Source of the DNA: Bacillota bacterium
GTDB lineage: Bacteria > Bacillota > Clostridia > Christensenellales > Aristaeellaceae
Direction of reading: 5' to 3'
DNA: 64,000 nucleotides
Assembly (NCBI GenBank): GCA_023436585.1
Contig: JAEZIN010000029.1
Location: 186,001-250,000 of the forward strand
The position numbers and the translations under genes were made by a program. Of the stretch, positions 17,683 through 26,144 are shown piece after piece. Positions within the stretch are counted from its first letter, which is position 1. Each line of letters starts with the position of its first letter. The notes beneath the pieces are model-generated. The model searched no databases. It was given only the letters and a program-made list of their open reading frames with translations, and had not been told where the DNA came from.

Positions 17683-18492
17683 CTATGCCTTGCCCATGCA
17701 GGCGCGCAGGTGCCTAAGCGCGGCTTCCGCTTCGTTTTCAAAATCCTTGCGCACAAAGGCTTCCAGGCTGATACTGCCGTCGTAGCCTAACTTTTCAAGC
17801 GTTTCGAACAGCCTGCCGTAATCCTCCTCATCCCCGGGGCAGGGAAGCGACCTGCCCAGTGTGCGGGCCACATGCACGTGGCGCAAAAGTGTACCGCCTT
17901 CCAATACATCCCCGTATGTTTCCCCGGCAAGGGTCATATGGTATGTGTCCAGCAGCGCGCCTATGTTGGGATGGTTTACCTGCCGGGCCATGAGGCAGGC
18001 CTCCGAAAACCGGTTGATGATGTTGGACTCCTGCCTGTTCAGGTGCTCGATGGCAATGGTAATGCCGCATTCCTTCGCCATGGGAGCCAGGCGTTGAAGC
18101 AGCGCGGCAATCTGATCCAGTCCTTTTTCGATGGGCGTAAAGCAGGGCACGTTCCTGGCGCCGGAGGAACCAAATACGATGACCTTGGCGCCCAGGCGGC
18201 CGGCCCGCTCAAAAGCAGCCTTTGCATACTCCAGCGCCTTATCCTGCTCCGCCTCCGGGCCCGTCAAACGTATGGAGGCGGGGAAGAAGTTGCTCATGCA
18301 CAGACAGGGAAGGCCATATTCCCTGACCATGGCAAGCGGCCCCGAGACAAATGCCGCCTCCTCCATGTTCATGATCTGCGCAACGGGCAGCTCCACATAG
18401 TCAAAGCCTATCCGCTTCAAAGCGGGAATTCGTTCCAAGCCGGTACCCGAGGCATCCGCCGCACCCATCGAGGTGCAATAACCAAACAACAT
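17683..18492 (-). CDS. Sugar phosphate isomerase/epimerase family protein
   Basis: A 269-residue xylose-isomerase-like TIM barrel (AP endonuclease 2 superfamily). Metal-ligand positions are seen in ITIAIEHLNRQESN (Glu), NIGALLDTYHMTLAG (Asp and His), HVHVARTLGR (His) and ISLEAFVRKDF (Glu). Such enzymes are keto-sugar epimerases or inosose-type dehydratases. Proximity to the galactonate genes suggests sugar acid or keto-sugar metabolism, but it has its own promoter and its own direction-specific unit. The start at 18492 is set by GGAGGT. Confidence 0.85.
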   Translation of the reverse strand: MLFGYCTSMGAADASGTGLERIPALKRIGFDYVELPVAQIMNMEEAAFVSGPLAMVREYGLPCLCMSNFFPASIRLTGPEAEQDKALEYAKAAFERAGRLGAKVIVFGSSGARNVPCFTPIEKGLDQIAALLQRLAPMAKECGITIAIEHLNRQESNIINRFSEACLMARQVNHPNIGALLDTYHMTLAGETYGDVLEGGTLLRHVHVARTLGRSLPCPGDEEDYGRLFETLEKLGYDGSISLEAFVRKDFENEAEAALRHLRACMGKA

Positions 18493-18550
18493 AGGCGCGA
18501 CCTCCCCCAATAAGAATATGCCGCTGGAAAAACGCACCAGCTATAGGGCA

Positions 18551-18579
18551 AGCATACGCCGGCGTAGTTCCTTTGTCAA
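18551..18579 (-). promoter_or_regulatory. Promoter of the sugar isomerase gene
   Basis: TTGACA (18579-18574), a 17-base spacer and TATGCT (18556-18551) on the minus strand. Confidence 0.7.
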
Positions 18580-18678
18580 TGGCGGCACCGTCTCCTTCTC
18601 TCCAAGGTCTCACCCAAACAATTGAAACTTTACCTGTAAGCCTTATTCTATATTGATTTGAAGTTTTTCGGGATGGGT

Positions 18679-18716
18679 GCGGGAAGGGGGCTTTTTTCAA
18701 AAAGCCCCCTTCCCGC
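18679..18716. terminator. Terminator after the dgoA-dgoK operon
   Basis: A near-perfect palindrome of about 18 bp per arm (GCGGGAAGGGGGCTTTTT and complement) directly follows the stop of the small zinc-site gene. Confidence 0.8.
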
Positions 18717-19019
18717 TTATTCCTCCGTCTCCTCCGCTTCCTCCGCCGCGCTCCATCTGGGCGCGTACGGGATGGGGCATTTTTGACGCTTCTTGGCGGC
18801 CCTGGCCTGTATATAGCAGCCGCACAGCGTGCAGGTGTACTGTATGCGCCTTTCGCATTCCTCGCAAAGGGACAGGCGTCTTTTGTATTCCGCCTCCGGC
18901 GTTCTTATTTCCAGCGGCAGCGAGGCGGCATAGCCGTCCAGGTATTCCCGAAGCCCCTTTTCGTCAATCCCCTCCAAAAGACATTTCCGGCACAATATTT
19001 GGCTGCTGTCGTAGTCCAT
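18717..19019 (-). CDS. Small cysteine-rich protein (possible DUF6171 family)
   Basis: A 100-residue protein with three cysteine pairs: CRKC (about residue 10), CEEC (about residue 53) and CTLCGC (about residue 64), followed by a basic stretch RAAKKRQKCPIP. The spacing suggests one or two structural zinc sites. It resembles small proteins of Firmicutes grouped as DUF6171, from memory and unverified. It starts 14 bases after dgoK ends and is the last gene before a strong terminator, so it is co-transcribed with the galactonate genes. It has no known role there. Confidence 0.65.
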   Translation of the reverse strand: MDYDSSQILCRKCLLEGIDEKGLREYLDGYAASLPLEIRTPEAEYKRRLSLCEECERRIQYTCTLCGCYIQARAAKKRQKCPIPYAPRWSAAEEAEETEE

Positions 19020-19033
19020 GTCGCATCCTCCGT

Positions 19034-20020
19034 TCAATCCGCGATGCCGGCAATATGCATGGCGCCGGTGACGCCCATCCGTGCGCATATATCGTCCGGT
19101 ACGGCAAGGATATCCGTGAAACCGTTTGCCGTCAGCACATCATATAGCGCGCGCTTCACGGGCTGCTTCCCGGCAAGGATCAAATGTGTATCCTTCTTTG
19201 CATATGCTGTCAGCGCCCGGGCGTCTGCCTGCAGCACCGCGCCCAGCAGGTATCCCGCTACCCTGCCAGGCGGGAGCTTGCCCAGCGTGGACAGAATCCT
19301 TCCGGCAAAGGCGGCCCGGTTAAGGCCCGCGCGCTCGGCCTCTAAATAACCCGCCAGCACCGTCTCCCTGTCGTACTCCTCCTCCGCCAGGAATGCCCGG
19401 CCCACCGCGCCGGATAGGATGGTATGGTGGGACAGTGCACTCAAAAACTCGCCGGACATGGTGGTCATGCAGTTAAGGATCGCACCGGAGGCATCCATTT
19501 TCACAAATTTGTTATGCGAGCCCGGCAGAACCATCACGCACGGGTCTTTTGCGTTTAAAAGGCGCCAGAGCCCAATGGCCTCCGTTTCCTCCCCGCGCAT
19601 CATATCCATTTGCGAGAAATTATCAAGGCCCACCGCCCCGTTAAAATTCCGCACCCCGGGGATAAACCGGATGGGGAAAGGCGCGATTTCGGGGAAAGTC
19701 TTTTGTACCATAGCCTTGTGAAGCCCGGCCGCGTCCACGGGGGCAACGCAATGGGGGATTTCCAGCAAGCCCTCCCGGCTGGTAATCATGCCGTAGGCGA
19801 CGCAGTTCGTTACGCTGCTCGCCGAATATCCGTGCCGATTCAGCAGCTCATTGAACCCCTCCCGGACGGCGTCCCTGATCCTTCCGTTGTGGCCGTCTAT
19901 CGCCGTGTGGGCGACGCCCGCTTCCTTTTTATAGACGCAAAGCGCTTCTCCCAGGCTGCTATGCAGGGTGATGCGCACGTTTGTCGTGCCGCCGTCGATC
20001 ACAAGCATGCATGTGCTCAT
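19034..20020 (-). CDS. dgoK: 2-dehydro-3-deoxygalactonokinase
   Basis: A 328-residue DgoK-family sugar kinase (hexokinase/actin fold). It phosphorylates 2-dehydro-3-deoxy-D-galactonate with ATP, the second step of D-galactonate breakdown. The phosphate-1 loop is MLVIDGGTTNVRITL; further family marks are VAYGMITSREGLLEIPH, RGEETEAIG and LPGSHNKFVKMD (phosphate-2 region). The ATG overlaps the stop of the aldolase gene by four bases (ATGA), so translation is coupled. Upstream and downstream genes complete the pathway with the divergent dgoD. Confidence 0.93.
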   Translation of the reverse strand: MSTCMLVIDGGTTNVRITLHSSLGEALCVYKKEAGVAHTAIDGHNGRIRDAVREGFNELLNRHGYSASSVTNCVAYGMITSREGLLEIPHCVAPVDAAGLHKAMVQKTFPEIAPFPIRFIPGVRNFNGAVGLDNFSQMDMMRGEETEAIGLWRLLNAKDPCVMVLPGSHNKFVKMDASGAILNCMTTMSGEFLSALSHHTILSGAVGRAFLAEEEYDRETVLAGYLEAERAGLNRAAFAGRILSTLGKLPPGRVAGYLLGAVLQADARALTAYAKKDTHLILAGKQPVKRALYDVLTANGFTDILAVPDDICARMGVTGAMHIAGIAD

Positions 20021-20685
20021 AGGCGGTTCTCCCATTGGGTGATGGCTTTGGTAAATTCCAGAGCCTTTTGCGTGATGCGGCTGTAATCGCCATCCTCCAG
20101 CGCCGCGCTTTCCACCATCTGGCTGCCCACGCCAAACCCTGTGACGCCCGCGCTTAAAAACGCGCCGACGTTCTCCGGCTTCACCCCGCCTACCGCCAGC
20201 AGAGGGATGTGGCCAAGCGGCGCAAGGATGGCTTTGATGTAGGAAAGGCCCAGCTCGCCGGCAGGGAAGAGCTTCACAAAATCCGCTCCTGCGCTGCGGG
20301 CCGTCACAATTTCCGTAGGGGTGAGGGCCCCCGGAATGCTGGCCATGCCAAGAGCCCTGGCACGGCGTATGATTTCCACATCCACATGCGGGGAGATAGC
20401 AAGCTCCGCCCCGGCTTCTGCAGCGGCCTCTGCCTCGTTAACGGTCAGCACAGTGCCGCAGCCAATAATCAGTTCATGCCCAAACGCCTGCCGCACCGTG
20501 GCCACCTTTTCACAGGTATCTTCAGCAAAATCAGGTTCGCTGTGGTCGAATGTAAACTCCAGTATCCTTACGCCGCCTGTAATCAGCGCCTGGGCAAGGG
20601 GCAGCACCTTATCCTTTTGCACGCCGCGAAGTATGGCGATCAGCTTATGTCGGCGGATCATGTCCGTCACCGGAAATTCTGGCAT
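20017..20685 (-). CDS. dgoA: KDPG/KDPGal aldolase
   Basis: A 222-residue class I aldolase of the KDPG/KHG family that splits 2-dehydro-3-deoxy-6-phosphogalactonate into pyruvate and glyceraldehyde 3-phosphate. The catalytic Glu is in RILEFTFDHS, the substrate loop in IIGCGTVLT, and the Schiff-base Lys in ADFVKLFPAG. The symbol rests on its operon with dgoK; by sequence alone it could equally be called eda. The frame is open upstream, but an ATG at 20694 abuts AAAGGAGG, so 20685 with 9-base spacing is chosen. Confidence 0.9.
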   Translation of the reverse strand: MPEFPVTDMIRRHKLIAILRGVQKDKVLPLAQALITGGVRILEFTFDHSEPDFAEDTCEKVATVRQAFGHELIIGCGTVLTVNEAEAAAEAGAELAISPHVDVEIIRRARALGMASIPGALTPTEIVTARSAGADFVKLFPAGELGLSYIKAILAPLGHIPLLAVGGVKPENVGAFLSAGVTGFGVGSQMVESAALEDGDYSRITQKALEFTKAITQWENRL

Positions 20686-20737
20686 AGGAAGCATCCTCCT
20701 TTTGGCGGGCAGGCATAACGCTTGTACCATATGCCCT

Positions 20738-20766
20738 ACTATAAAAAAACGGGCAAGCCTTGTCAA
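20738..20766 (-). promoter_or_regulatory. Promoter of dgoA-dgoK
   Basis: Perfect TTGACA (20766-20761), 17-base spacer and TATAGT (20743-20738) on the minus strand. Confidence 0.8.
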
Positions 20767-20792
20767 CAGGGATTGAGAAGGCAGGAGATGAT

Positions 20793-20810
20793 GTTTTCGT
20801 ATACGAATAC
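20793..20810. promoter_or_regulatory. Candidate GntR/FadR-type operator in the dgo divergent region
   Basis: A near-perfect 18-bp palindrome GTTTTCGTATACGAATAC has the core TTCGTATACGAA (20796-20807). It fits the T-N-GT-N-AC-N-A style of FadR-subfamily GntR operators. It lies between the two divergent units. No regulator gene is nearby. Confidence 0.55.
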
Positions 20811-20852
20811 AAATTGCAGCATGATTTGATATTAATATGGGAGGAAAATAGA

Positions 20853-22001
20853 ATGAAGATCACGGGTTTTGCGCTTTACCCTGCCGCGCCGCGCTGGCTG
20901 TTTTTAAAGCTTACAACCGACGAAGGCATCTGCGGCTGGGGCGAACCGGTAGTGGAAGGCCGCGCGGCCACCGTGAAGGCGGCCGTGGAAGAACTGCAAA
21001 CGTACTTTATGGGCAAGGACCCCATGGACATTGAGGATTTGTGGCAGGTCATGTACCGGGGCGGCTTTTATCGCGGCGGGCCGGAGGTGATGAGTGCCAT
21101 TGCCGGCATCGACCAGGCGCTGTGGGATATCAAGGGCAAGGCGCTGAATGCGCCTGTGTATCAGCTTTTGGGCGGCAAGTGCCGCGACAAATTGAAGGTC
21201 TACTGCTGGATCGGCGGCGACCGGCCCAGCGACATCGCGGCTGCCGCCAGGGAGAAATTCAAGCAGGGCTACTCCGCCGTGAAGATGAACGCCACGGAAG
21301 AGATGCACTACATCGACTCCTTTAAAAAGGTGGAGCAGGTGCTGGAAAGGGTGGCCGTCATCCGGGATGCCCTGGGCTATGACCTGGATGTCGCGGTGGA
21401 TTTTCACGGCCGCGTCCACAAGAGCATGGCCAAGGTTCTGGCCAAGGAGCTGGACCCATACCACCTGATGTTCATTGAGGAGCCGGTGCTTTCCGAAAAC
21501 AATGAGGCGCTACGGGAGATTACAAAATACACCGCCACCCCCATCGCTACCGGGGAAAGGATGTTCAGCCGGTGGGATTTTAAAAAGCTTCTCACCGACG
21601 GGTATGTGGACATCATCCAGCCCGATCTTTCCCATGCCGGCGGCATCAGCGAGTGCAAGAAGATCGCCGCCATGGCGGAAGCGTTTGATGTGGCGGTGGC
21701 GCCACACTGCCCGCTGGGTCCGGTGGCCCTTTCTAGCTGCGTCCAATTGGATTTTTGTACGCCCAACGTGTTCATTCAGGAGCAGAGCCTGGGCATCCAT
21801 TACAATGCGGGCAGCGATTTGCTGGATTATCTTGCGGACAGGTCGCTCTTTACCTATCAGGATGGCTTTATCGGCGTGCCGCAAAAGCCGGGCCTTGGCA
21901 TTGAGGTGGACGAGGAAAAGCTGAAGGAAGCGGCCAGGGCAGGCCACAACTGGAAAAACCCGGTCTGGCGCAACTATGACGGCACTGTGGCGGAGTGGTA
22001 A
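20853..22001 (+). CDS. dgoD: D-galactonate dehydratase
   Basis: A 382-residue enolase-superfamily enzyme that dehydrates D-galactonate to 2-dehydro-3-deoxygalactonate. It matches remembered E. coli DgoD closely along its length: GWGEPVVEGRAATV, MYRGGFYRGGPEVMSAIAG, VDFHGRVHKSMAKVL (metal Asp and base His), FIEEPVLSE and GERMFSRWDF (metal Glu pair), APHCPLGP (catalytic His), and a final NPVWRNYDGTVAEW. Start ATG at 20853 follows GGGAGG. It is divergent from dgoA-dgoK, which complete the pathway. No galactonate transporter is in the window. Confidence 0.96.
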   Translation: MKITGFALYPAAPRWLFLKLTTDEGICGWGEPVVEGRAATVKAAVEELQTYFMGKDPMDIEDLWQVMYRGGFYRGGPEVMSAIAGIDQALWDIKGKALNAPVYQLLGGKCRDKLKVYCWIGGDRPSDIAAAAREKFKQGYSAVKMNATEEMHYIDSFKKVEQVLERVAVIRDALGYDLDVAVDFHGRVHKSMAKVLAKELDPYHLMFIEEPVLSENNEALREITKYTATPIATGERMFSRWDFKKLLTDGYVDIIQPDLSHAGGISECKKIAAMAEAFDVAVAPHCPLGPVALSSCVQLDFCTPNVFIQEQSLGIHYNAGSDLLDYLADRSLFTYQDGFIGVPQKPGLGIEVDEEKLKEAARAGHNWKNPVWRNYDGTVAEW

Positions 22002-22020
22002 TAAACCCGGAATCCATACG

Positions 22021-22056
22021 GCGCGGACAGGTTATGGAGCCTTCCGCGCTTTTTAT
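22021..22056 (+). terminator. Terminator of dgoD
   Basis: Stem GCGCGGA (22021-22027) with TCCGCGC (22043-22049), followed by TTTTTATTT. Confidence 0.8.
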
Positions 22057-22120
22057 TTATCTGTTTTTTCATAACAGCAATTCAGTACCCTTCACATGAT
22101 AAAAAATTATCAAATACCTG

Positions 22121-22149
22121 TTGACATTTTATCTTGCCAAGCGTATGAT
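22121..22149 (+). promoter_or_regulatory. Promoter of the tetR-type gene
   Basis: Perfect TTGACA (22121-22126), a 17-base spacer and TATGAT (22144-22149). Confidence 0.8.
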
Positions 22150-22150
22150 G

Positions 22151-22164
22151 CTAACGAACGTTAG
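22151..22164. promoter_or_regulatory. TetR-type operator, copy 1
   Basis: A perfect 14-bp palindrome, CTAACGAACGTTAG, starts one base after the -10 box and so covers the transcription start. A second, near copy lies before the next gene. Confidence 0.7.
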
Positions 22165-22176
22165 AAAAGGAGGGGT

Positions 22177-22752
22177 TTGAGAGAATTGACGGATCAGGAT
22201 TTGAAAACGCGCATCAAGCTTAAGGCTGTGGACCAGTTTGACCGGGACGGTTACCATGGCACCACCATCCGCAACATCGCCAGGGCGGTGGAATGCTCGC
22301 TGCCCATGGTGTACTACTATTACCAAAGCAAGCAGGAGCTGTTTCACGAGATCATCCGGCACGACTATTTTGAACTGCTCAAGCGCCACGCCGCGCAGCT
22401 TCCAACGGAAAACATACTGGATTTTTACACGGAATATGTGTACCGGCTGCATGATCTCAGCGACTATGACAGGAAGGTCTACCGGCTTGGCGTCAAGGTG
22501 TACCTGTCCTTTGACGGTGACAGCGAACTGAACGAGATCATGGATAAGTGGGAAAGGTCCATCCTGCCGCGCCACTATCAACTGGTCATGCCGCATTTGG
22601 CTGGCGTAAAAAACGGCGTCGTGCTGGTACGTACCCTGGTGCACCTGTTGGAAAACCTGGTGGAAAGCATTGTGGTAAAAAACAGAACCCTGCAAAGGGA
22701 AGAGATCCGGGAAGAGCTGGCGGTGATACTGGGGCAGGGAACATCCGCCTGA
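22177..22752 (+). CDS. TetR family transcriptional regulator
   Basis: A 191-residue one-domain repressor plus ligand domain. The N-terminal helix-turn-helix is typical of TetR: KLKAVDQFDRDGYHGTTIRN, then IARAVECSLPMVYYYYQSKQ and ELFHEII. The C-terminal domain (about residues 60-190) would bind an unknown ligand. A TTG at 22177 is close to AAGGAGGGG; a second TTG at 22186 is the alternative start. The palindrome over its own promoter and a copy ahead of the next gene point to autoregulation and control of that gene. Confidence 0.9.
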   Translation: MRELTDQDLKTRIKLKAVDQFDRDGYHGTTIRNIARAVECSLPMVYYYYQSKQELFHEIIRHDYFELLKRHAAQLPTENILDFYTEYVYRLHDLSDYDRKVYRLGVKVYLSFDGDSELNEIMDKWERSILPRHYQLVMPHLAGVKNGVVLVRTLVHLLENLVESIVVKNRTLQREEIREELAVILGQGTSA

Positions 22753-22774
22753 GATGCCGCATTGTTGCATGAAC

Positions 22775-22788
22775 CTAACGAACGATAA
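22775..22788. promoter_or_regulatory. TetR-type operator, copy 2
   Basis: CTAACGAACGATAA matches the first operator at 12 of 14 bases. It lies between the tetR-type gene and the small cysteine protein gene. Confidence 0.6.
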
Positions 22789-22806
22789 ATAAGAAAGGGT
22801 ACGAAT

Positions 22807-23259
22807 ATGGAAACCGAAAAGAAGCTGGCCCTGATGCAAAACACCTACGCCGCTGCCGTGGCCGAGACCGTAAACACCTACGGCAACCTGAAGGTATTGG
22901 ACTACATTGTGGAAAAAAAGGCTGAGCGTCAGGCGCAAACCGCCGGGGTTATGAACAAAATGCTGGGGATCACCACTGTGGAGCAGGTATTCACAAATTT
23001 GTCCGACGTGTTCGCCTGCGCCAACTGGCAGGTGGAGAAGGCTGCGGATGGGTATGTGGCCACGGCTACGGCTTGCAAGCTGTGCGCCATGAGCAAAAAA
23101 ATGGGCGGGGCCAACGCCTGCCGCGGCTGGTGCCTAGACCCCATGACCGCCATGATCGGCGATGTGTCGGGTGGCAAAATTACCAAGGACCATATCCAGG
23201 TGAAAAGCACGCTGATGGATGGGGAAAGCTGCCACGTCGTCATACAGGAGAACGCATAA
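22807..23259 (+). CDS. Small cysteine-containing protein, TetR-associated
   Basis: A 150-residue soluble protein of unknown function. Residues 1-60 are helical and polar. The second half carries a dense cysteine cluster: TACKLCAMSKKMGG, then CRGWCLDP, and a last Cys in LMDGESCHVVI. This arrangement faintly recalls the PF14196 group (L-2-amino-thiazoline-4-carboxylate hydrolase-like), which is a low-confidence guess. A preceding copy of the TetR operator makes it the likely main target of that regulator. A role in sensing or modifying a small, perhaps thiol- or metal-related molecule would fit, but is inference. Confidence 0.6.
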   Translation: METEKKLALMQNTYAAAVAETVNTYGNLKVLDYIVEKKAERQAQTAGVMNKMLGITTVEQVFTNLSDVFACANWQVEKAADGYVATATACKLCAMSKKMGGANACRGWCLDPMTAMIGDVSGGKITKDHIQVKSTLMDGESCHVVIQENA

Positions 23260-23283
23260 GGGGCTTACGCAAGGAGCACGCCA

Positions 23284-24498
23284 ATGAAAAAAGCGCTACG
23301 CCGAATCCTGATTGCACTTGCAGGCATCGCTGCCGCATTGCTGTTCCTTGCGGCGGTATCCGCCGCGATATATGGCCCGGAGTATATGCGGCGTGCGCTT
23401 ATCAACGGGGAATCCAAGGTGACGGATTACATGTTTTTCCCCGAGCGGGTCATCGCAAAAAGCAAAACCCCCTACCAATATGCGTATGGCATCGATGATT
23501 CCTTGGGGAGCCTGCAGGTCACCTATGAGGTGGAGGCCGGAAAAACCAAAACGTCACCCGTTAGCGAAGCAGCTTTGTCCAACGACACCACATCCCTCAT
23601 CGTCATCAAAGAGGACACAGTGGTGTTTGAACAGTACTGCAACGGCAGCGCGAGGGATTCCATCAATACCTCCTTTTCCTCCGTAAAGTCCATTGATTCC
23701 CTTCTCATCGGTCTGGCGATACAGGATGGATACATAAAGAGCGTTGCTCAGCCTGTCACCGACTTTATACCCGAGTGGAAAAACACGCGGTTCGCGTCCA
23801 TCACCATTGAGGATTTGCTTTTGATGCGTTCGCCCATAAGCTACCGGGAAGGGCTGGCCTGGTTCACGGATGACGCAAAAACGTATTACATGCCCGACCT
23901 GCGCAATCTGGCGCTGAACAAAACAAGCATTGACGAAAGCTATCACGGCCAGTTCCACTACAACAACTACCACCCGCTGCTGTTGGGGATCATCCTTCAG
24001 CGCAGCACCGGGCAGACTGTGGCCGGCTACTTTGGCGAAAAGATATGGGATAGGATCGGAGCGGAATACGACGCCTCCTGGAGCCTGGACAGCCAGGAAA
24101 CAAAGTTTGAGAAAATGGAAAGCGGCTTGAACTTCCGCTCCATCGACTTTGCCAAAATCGGCAGCATGCTCCTGCATCAGGGAACGTTCAACGGCCAGGA
24201 TGTAATGAGCGCCGGTTGGATTAAAAAGTCTGCCATCGCTCCTGCCCCGCTTGCCCCAAACGATTCCGACAGCGCATATCTTGCTGACAGAAAAGTCGGA
24301 TACCAGTACATGTGGTACAGCATGGAAAACAGCCGCGGCGGCCATGACTTCTTCGCGGCCGGGAAATACGGCCAGTACCTGTATATGTCCCCTGAAAACA
24401 GCGTGGTGATTGTGCGCACCGGCACAGATACAGGGTCGGTGGCATTCTGGCCGGAAATTTTCAGGCAGATTGCCGAATATGCCGGCGGACGCCCATAG
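23284..24498 (+). CDS. Serine hydrolase, class C beta-lactamase fold
   Basis: A 404-residue membrane-anchored protein. One N-terminal hydrophobic segment (LIALAGIAAALLFLAAVSAA) precedes a penicillin-binding-like domain. The catalytic SxxK is SSVK (about residue 127) in NTSFSSVKSIDS, the YxN is in FHYNNYHPLLLG, and the third motif is AAGKYGQYLY instead of KTG. This last pattern is typical of 6-aminohexanoate hydrolase-like esterases/amidases rather than true beta-lactamases. It lies 24 bases after the cysteine protein gene and ahead of a broken amide-hydrolase gene, probably in one transcription unit. Confidence 0.85.
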   Translation: MKKALRRILIALAGIAAALLFLAAVSAAIYGPEYMRRALINGESKVTDYMFFPERVIAKSKTPYQYAYGIDDSLGSLQVTYEVEAGKTKTSPVSEAALSNDTTSLIVIKEDTVVFEQYCNGSARDSINTSFSSVKSIDSLLIGLAIQDGYIKSVAQPVTDFIPEWKNTRFASITIEDLLLMRSPISYREGLAWFTDDAKTYYMPDLRNLALNKTSIDESYHGQFHYNNYHPLLLGIILQRSTGQTVAGYFGEKIWDRIGAEYDASWSLDSQETKFEKMESGLNFRSIDFAKIGSMLLHQGTFNGQDVMSAGWIKKSAIAPAPLAPNDSDSAYLADRKVGYQYMWYSMENSRGGHDFFAAGKYGQYLYMSPENSVVIVRTGTDTGSVAFWPEIFRQIAEYAGGRP

Positions 24499-24541
24499 GT
24501 AACCAGATTATGATTAATTTGCATTGTTCGGAGGAGCACCC

Positions 24542-25272
24542 ATGAAAAAAAGGCCGCGCCGGATTCTTTACGCCAGTTTGCTACTGCTTGCCGCATTGCT
24601 GCTGGCAGCCCTCCTGATTTTCCGCAATGAGCTTATGACGCTTGCCTCCCTGAAAAAGGTGGATGCTCATCCCCTATATCAAATGGCATATCACGGGGAT
24701 TACGGCTTTAATGATTTTTTGAAAACGGGCGCGCGGAGCGACGAGGAGATCGAGCGCTTCATCATGAAAAGGCTGCTCAAGGGGATCGATATCGATCTGA
24801 ACATCGCCTCCGCCGCCTGCTCCGCCTTCTGTGCCACCAATGAACAGGGTCAGCGCATTTTTGCCAGGAATTTCGACTTTGACCCCGCGCCTGCGCTGCT
24901 TTTGAAAACCGATCCGGATGACGGGTATTCCTCCCTCGGCATTGTAAACCTGGCCTTTGCGGGCTATGGCGGCGATTACCTTCCCACCCCATACACCTTC
25001 TCCAACTTTCTTACGCTGGCGGCGCCCTACCTGCCTTTTGACGGCATGAATGAAAAGGGCGTAGCCATGGCACTGCTGGCTGTTCCGCATGCCGAGCCAC
25101 CTGTTTCCGGGGATAAGATCATGCTCAATACCACCACCATGATCCGCTTGGTGCTGGACCGCGCCGCCAGCGTGGAGGAGGCTCTTGATATAACCTCACC
25201 ACGGGCACGGTTCAAATCTGTATGGGGGAGAACTACAGCAAGGTTTACTCTTTTGCGCCGGGAACGCTGTAA
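24542..25272 (+). pseudogene. Choloylglycine hydrolase-like Ntn amidase, internally deleted
   Basis: The first about 215 codons encode an Ntn-type linear amide C-N hydrolase with an N-terminal anchor (LYASLLLLAALLLAALLIF). The nucleophile Cys is in ASAACSAFCATNEQG and the Arg/Asp block in FARNFDFDP. After VEEALDI (25187) the frame turns into nonsense. From 25189 another frame reads YNLTTGTVQICMGENYSKVY and ends at TAA 25270-25272, which is the usual C-terminal end of this family. So about 80-120 middle codons were lost in one deletion that also shifted the frame. The open frame that continues to 25408 overlaps the next gene and is not a real product. Confidence 0.8.
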
Positions 25273-25274
25273 CA

Positions 25275-26144
25275 ATGGGAAGCTGGCTAGCCAAGAAAAA
25301 GGGAGGGGTTATTCTGGAGAAGAATGCAAAGCACACTGCCCTGTTCTTTCTGCTCACTTTTCTTTGGACCTGGGTTTGTTATTTTGCCATCATACTCAAC
25401 AAGCTTGATCCTTACCAGGGCACCGGCATGGTGCTGCTGATCCTTGGCGGATGCTCGCCTACCTTTGTGGGCCTGTTCATGGCCATGAAGACAAATGGTA
25501 AGGAGGAGCGAATCTCCTATCTGCGCCGCATCTATCAGCCGGGGCGCATCAAGGCGGTATGGTGGCTTTTCATACTGCTGGTCTTCCCGGTCATTTTCGC
25601 GGCCGCCATCGGCCTGGATGTGCTGCTGGGCGGCACGCTGCCCGGCATGGTGAACGCCAAGGCCATAGTGGCAAGCCCCCTTTCCTTTTTCCCCTTGATA
25701 TTGCTGAGCTTCATGTCCGGCCCGTTTTCCGAGGAGCTGGGCTGGCGCGGCTATGCACTGGACAAGCTGCTTGACCGCTTCGGCTTTGTCAAGGGATCTG
25801 CGCTGCTGGGGCTGATATGGGGCGTGTGGCACCTTCCGCTTTACTTCATGCCCCAAACCTGGCACGGACAGATGGGTTTTGGCATTACGGGATTCTGGAT
25901 GTTCCTGCTGATGTCGGTGGGGCTGTCCTTCCTCATGAGCCATGTCTATCTTCGTACGCGGCGCAGCATCCTTTCCGCCTTGCTTATGCATTTGGCCAGC
26001 AACTTCACCGCCCAGTCCCTTGCGGAAATATCTCCAAGGGTGGAAATATTCAAGAGTGTGCTCATATTGCTCCTGGGCATGGCTTTTGCCGTACTGGCGG
26101 CAAGGCAGGGGAAGGGCGTAAAGGCGGCGGCCCGGTCATTCTAG
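25275..26144 (+). CDS. CPBP family intramembrane metalloprotease
   Basis: A 289-residue multi-pass membrane protein of the CPBP (Abi/Rce1-like) family. Motif 1 is SEELGWRGYAL (Glu-Glu and Arg), motif 2 GVWHLPLYF (His), motif 3 LMHLASNF (His). About eight hydrophobic helices are present. In bacteria such proteins are linked to bacteriocin self-immunity or peptide maturation; the role here is unknown. ATG at 25275 lies two bases after the stop of the broken hydrolase; its ribosome site is weak, and a better GGGAGGGG at 25304 has no standard start behind it. Confidence 0.85.
   Translation: MGSWLAKKKGGVILEKNAKHTALFFLLTFLWTWVCYFAIILNKLDPYQGTGMVLLILGGCSPTFVGLFMAMKTNGKEERISYLRRIYQPGRIKAVWWLFILLVFPVIFAAAIGLDVLLGGTLPGMVNAKAIVASPLSFFPLILLSFMSGPFSEELGWRGYALDKLLDRFGFVKGSALLGLIWGVWHLPLYFMPQTWHGQMGFGITGFWMFLLMSVGLSFLMSHVYLRTRRSILSALLMHLASNFTAQSLAEISPRVEIFKSVLILLLGMAFAVLAARQGKGVKAAARSF

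Noticed and set aside
25187..25408. C-terminal part of the 294-codon open frame that starts at 24524
   Set aside because: It is Arg/Cys-rich nonsense that overlaps the CPBP gene, while the family's true C-terminal end is found in another frame.
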